From Acanthamoeba castellanii str. Neff (Eukaryota; Discosea; Longamoebia; Acanthamoebidae), in the NCBI RefSeq assembly GCF_000313135.1, contig NW_004457596.1, positions 322,114 through 333,534 on the forward strand: a stretch of DNA of 11,421 nt. The letters run 5' to 3'. The position numbers and the translations under genes are program-made. The notes beneath the pieces are model-generated. The model saw only the letters and a list, made by a program, of their open reading frames with translations, searched no databases and was not told the origin of the DNA. Of this stretch, positions 8,344 through 11,421 are shown piece after piece. Each line of letters opens with the position of its first letter. Position 1 is the stretch's first letter.

Positions 8344-9032
8344 ATGGAGGACGGTCCGTGTCGCTCGAGTCCTTTAGCTGCTGCACAGGTCCGCTCTCCG
8401 AACCGGGCGTGCTTGCTAATTCCACGCTGAGTGCTCGAGGCAGGAGGCTGAGCAACGGACCGGCGTACGAGTCTCATGGGGACCTCTTCCCGCCGAGACC
8501 TCGCTCACCGTCGGTACGTTCCCTGCGGATGCTTGGCCCCAACTGGTTTCTGGCGGCGAGATCGACATCATCGTTCAGCATCTCACTCATCGTGGTTGGT
8601 TGCAGTGATCAAGGTGTGGTTCTTCCCTCGCAACAGCATCCCTGCTGACATCCTGTCGGGTAACCCCATTCCGTCCACCTGGGGCACCTACGTGATCCTT
8701 CCTCTTCACCCTTCTCTGCAGCCCTGAACGATATGGAACTGATGCAACGGCCAATGTCACTGCACCACCAGCCCTGTGGCGGCATTCAACATGGGTAGCG
8801 ACTGCTCGCCGAGCCTCTTCTTCGACATGCACCTCATCAACGTCAACATCAACCTCTGCGGTAACTGGGCCAGTACGTACCCCACATCAGCCGTGCTGGA
8901 TATGTGCGTACGTTACATGATGCTGTCGACCGCTTTACCCCGCAGGGATGCCAAACCAGGTGCAGGAACGCGCCGGGCGCCTACAACGACGCCTTCTAGC
9001 GTTTCAACTCCATCAAGGTCTACCAGTTCTAG
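8344..9032 (+). pseudogene. Decayed glycoside hydrolase family 16 (fungal-type beta-glucanase) gene
   Basis: Pieces of a GH16 endo-1,3(4)-beta-glucanase-like protein appear in the correct order but in changing frames: GRSVSLES (near 8350), AYESHGDLF (near 8465), DLAHR (near 8498), GTFPA (8513-8527), MLGPNW (8529-8546), GGEIDII (8552-8572), [17 protein letters not shown] (near 8611), VAAFNMGSDCSPSLFFDMHL (from 8776) then INVNINLCGNWA, and finally a GCQTRC...AYNDAF, stop, RFNSIKVYQF, stop stretch ending at 9032. The family acts on beta-glucans and normally carries E-x-D-x-x-E; here the second catalytic Glu position reads Val. About 80-90 residues that should lie between GEIDII and KVWFFPR are missing. 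The TAG at 8997-8999 sits where the family has an aromatic residue. Some frame changes could be small introns, but not the lost core. The gene is best read as dead; start and first part are not recognisable. Confidence 0.8.
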
Positions 9033-9162
9033 TCCACGCGTGGAGCTGTACGGCGTTCAGCCCAGCCACGTAGAATTGGTTTTTTTAAACCAAATAATCT
9101 TGTGCATTTCAACTCCGCAGTGTTTCACACCAAAAGCAACGTTCATTGCTCATTGTCTGAAG

Positions 9163-9590
9163 ATGGAACAACACGAGGCAAGACCTTTGCAGTTGGTGGT
9201 GACCAGGCGAGTGGGGGGCCAAGTGACGGCGAGCAAGGCCATCAGTGACCATGCCACGGTCGAGGCCTTCATCGAGCTCGTCACCGCCTTTGCACCTCCC
9301 CGCTCCCCTCTCACCCGCTCCGTACCCCCCCCCTCCACCACCCTTGGCCGCCAAAAAAAAAGTGGTGCTAACCAACCGGCCTGCAGGTCAACTTCGCGCC
9401 GGGTGTGGAGGTGACTGAGGTCCAGCTGCCGGCTGGGGTCGACTGGGGCGTGTTCCGGCAGACGCAGGGCAAGGTGGAGCTCTGGGGCGACAACAACCTG
9501 CGCGACGCCACCGTCGCCGGCACGCACCTGGCCTTCTTTCCCGACCTGGCCACCGGCAAGGAGATCGTCAATGCCATCAAGGCTCTGTAG
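9163..9590 (+). CDS. Small two-exon protein, not recognised
   Basis: Exons 9163-9321 and 9387-9590 join in frame to give 120 aa ending in TAG. The intron has a GTACCC donor, a C-rich middle and a CTGCAG acceptor. The second exon reads as real coding sequence: VNFAPGVEVTEVQLPAGVDW, then GVFRQTQGKVELWGDNNL, then a final ATGKEIVNAIKAL, with G/C-ending codons and a mix of alternating hydrophobic strands suggestive of a small beta-rich fold. No signal peptide, membrane helix or known motif is visible. An alternative donor (GTCACC at about 9285) would remove 12 residues from the middle, and an additional upstream exon cannot be excluded. It lies 130 bp after the GH16 relic but is unrelated in sequence. 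Function unknown. Confidence 0.6.
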
Positions 9591-9718
9591 AGCCAGGTCA
9601 TTTCTCACAGTTCTCATGGTCTCATGCCATCATCGCGCAGTGTTGGCACAACTCTGAACGTGTTGTAAAACCGATTTTGCAAGTAAAAAACAAACTTAAC
9701 AAAAAATAGGGCAACTGC

Positions 9719-11421
9719 TCACGAGTACCAGAAGGCGCTCACGGGATCGACATCGGCGGAGACGGTGGCCGGCGGCGCGGGCTTCTTTCGCTCGGGGATG
9801 GCGGCCAGCTGAAGACTGGCTGCCTTCTTGGTCGGCGCCGAACCCTGCACACATAGTACAATAAAGTTTGAATGTTTGTAATTAACAATAAAACATAAAA
9901 AAACGAAAACGAAGAAAAGAACGAAGGGCGAGGCGTGTGCGTCGGACGTACCCCGACCAGGTAGGACAGGTCCTCGCCCGCGCGGGCTGGAAGGCGAGAG
10001 TGGGGCAGGGGCGCGAGCACCTTCTTGGCGGGCGGCGCCTCGGCCTGCAATTCGAACGAAGACCACACCATGAGCTCAATTTGAGCCGTCAAAGGGCCTG
10101 GTCACGTACCTCCTTAGGGCTCGGGCTGGTCGCGGGCGCCTCTGCGACAGTGGCCTCGGGAGCCGGCGATGTGGTCTGCTCAACGGCCTCGTCGGTCTTC
10201 TTGGCTGCCAGCGACGACGTCTTCTTCTTCAGCTTCTTCTTTTTCTTCGACTTCTTGTCACCGCCGTCGCCATCGTTGTTCTCCTCTCCGTTGGCGGGAT
10301 CCTTGCTCTTCTTCGTCTTCTTCGTCTTCTTCTTGCCCGACTTCTCCTTCTTCTCCTTCTTCTTTTTCTTGCTTCCTTCGCTCTCCTCCTCCTCCGGTTT
10401 GGCCGCCTCTCCGCCTTCGTTCTTGGCCTGCGCCGTCACCGCCGCCTCCTTCACAGTATCCTCCGCCGCCCCATTGGGCGCGACCGTCGTGGCCACGTCT
10501 GGCACGGTCTTGGCGTCCACCGCCGGCGAGGGCTTGACCGCGTCGAGCGAAAGCGCCTTAGCTTCCGCCGCCACAGGCGCCGCGGGCGAGGCCACGTCCT
10601 TGGCTGGAGTCTGGGCTTGGAGCCCACGGTCTTCGCTCTTCTCGCTCACCGCAAGGGCCGCAGCAACGGCCGAATCGGCGGATGGCGCGGCCGCGCTGGC
10701 GGGTGGTCGTTTGGCCGCAGGCTCGCTCTCGGCACTGGGTGCCGCATGAGCCTCGATAGCAGCCGTCTGTCCCTCTTTCCTCTCCGCTACCGCAACTTCG
10801 TTCGCGCGAGTCTCGACCTTCGTCTCGGCTACGCTCTTTTCCGCTTCGTTCTTCCGCGGCTGCTCGTGGATCTTCGCATAGCTTTCGCTGTCTTCCTTTG
10901 CTTCGCTCTTTTCCACCTCCTGCTTGGCCTCCACCTCTGCATCCGTCGCATTCTGCGCATTCCTGCCCTCTCCCTGTTTGCTGTCGTCCTTGGGCTGCTT
11001 CTTCTCGGCCTCGACGACGGCCTCCTTCGCCTGCGCCTTGCCCGCATCGGCCTGCTTGAGGTAGCTCAGGTAGAGGATGAGCGACAGACCGTCCACGTCG
11101 GCTCCATTCGCAAGGTCGTCGCCCTCGATCAGCGCCGGCACCGCCAATTTCTGTGCAGTTTTATGGGAGAAACGTAAGTTTCGCGTGCGTGTGCGATGTG
11201 CGTGCGGTGCGTGCGTGCGTGTGCGGCTGAAGTTTACCTCGGTAGCGACGCGCAGTGCGAGTTTGTTGTTTTCGACGGGCCGCTTGACGTCAAGGGCCTT
11301 CACGTCCACCGAGCCAGGCTGGATGGCGTTGACGAGGATGGGCAGGGCGCGGCCGTCGGCAAAGAGCTCCTTGACGTTGCCGACGTGCAGCTTCTCACCC
11401 TCGGGCGCCGCCGCTGTGATC
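9719..11421 (-). CDS. Calponin-homology domain protein with long Lys/Glu/Ala-rich tail (5' partial)
   Basis: Exons on the minus strand are 11421-11238 (partial), 11150-10110, 10044-9952 and 9844-9719; all are in frame, ending TGA. The first exon and the start of the second encode the back half of an actin-binding CH domain of the filamin/alpha-actinin kind: ALPILVNAIQPGSVDVKALD, ENNKLALRVATE then KLAVPALIEGDDL, and VDGLSLILYLSYLK. The remaining 390 or so residues have no globular look: a charged Ala/Glu/Lys stretch, an Ala/Val/Pro-rich middle, then a highly basic block (KKKKKEKKEKSGKKKTKK, later KKSKKKKKLKKK), and a final VSADVDPVSAFWYS. Cytoskeletal actin binding is expected if a complete CH tandem exists upstream. 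The basic block may bind nucleic acid, acidic lipid or F-actin, or act as a nuclear signal; that is inference. Upstream domains lie outside the window. Confidence 0.85.
11151..11237 (-). other. 87-nt intron inside the CH domain, GT-rich on plus strand, stop-free
   Basis: The donor GTAAAC follows ...RVATE and the acceptor CACAG precedes KLAVPAL, restoring a normal CH sequence. The intron is 29 codons without an in-frame stop and contains GTGCGTGCG-type simple sequence on the plus strand (11185-11225). Retention would insert residues into a conserved helix, so splicing is strongly favoured. Confidence 0.8.

Noticed and set aside
8128..8430. Plus-strand frame covering the hairpin region as an N-terminal GH16 exon
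   Set aside because: No GH16 motif or signal peptide is recognisable there, and it lacks an ATG.
10617..11177. Plus-strand frame with Leu/Phe-rich, membrane-like translation
   Set aside because: It is the complement of the Lys/Glu/Ala-rich tail of the CH-domain gene; such complements look hydrophobic by codon symmetry.

Overview
This window looks like nuclear DNA from a GC-rich, intron-rich protist. Seven eukaryotic protein genes can be traced as chains of short exons with GT-AG introns, mostly 60-200 bp. Codons are strongly G/C-ending and the genes lie close together on both strands. There are no operons, Shine-Dalgarno sites or bacterial-type terminators. The gene set (cohesin SMC3, a three-RRM protein, a phosphatidylinositol transfer protein, a calponin-homology protein) plus a fungal-type GH16 relic would fit an amoebozoan such as Acanthamoeba. 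That assignment is an inference from style and protein resemblance, not from a database match.

Layout, left to right. (1) 59-1148, +: C-terminal end of SMC3, whose 5' part lies outside the window. (2) 1149-1761: intergenic 3'UTR/promoter DNA. (3) 1762-4314, +: an eight-exon three-RRM RNA-binding protein of 448 aa. (4) 4491-5517, -: a four-exon predicted type I membrane protein of 234 aa, unrecognised, convergent with the RRM gene. (5) 5518-5630: a 113-bp gap shared by two divergent start codons. (6) 5631-7389, +: a six-exon class I-type PITP of 311 aa, with large simple-sequence arrays in two introns. (7) 7474-7948, -: a small His-rich protein of 135 aa. (8) 7949 to about 8343: non-coding DNA with a cluster of short hairpins. 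(9) About 8344-9032, +: a frameshifted, internally deleted GH16 glucanase relic. (10) 9163-9590, +: a small two-exon orphan gene. (11) 9719 to beyond 11421, -: the 3' end of a gene encoding a calponin-homology domain followed by a long Lys/Glu/Ala-rich tail.

The genes show no shared pathway; this is ordinary compact euchromatin with head-to-head and tail-to-tail neighbours. The most interesting points are a PITP with changes at three positions that normally contact the inositol headgroup, a perfect 20-copy (GGGTCGT) array in a PITP intron with strong G-quadruplex potential, a GH16 gene in decay, three introns that are multiples of three and lack in-frame stops, and a four-hairpin cluster without a coding explanation. 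I found no CRISPR array, transposon, tRNA or rRNA gene, and nothing that I can honestly call a new multi-gene system.
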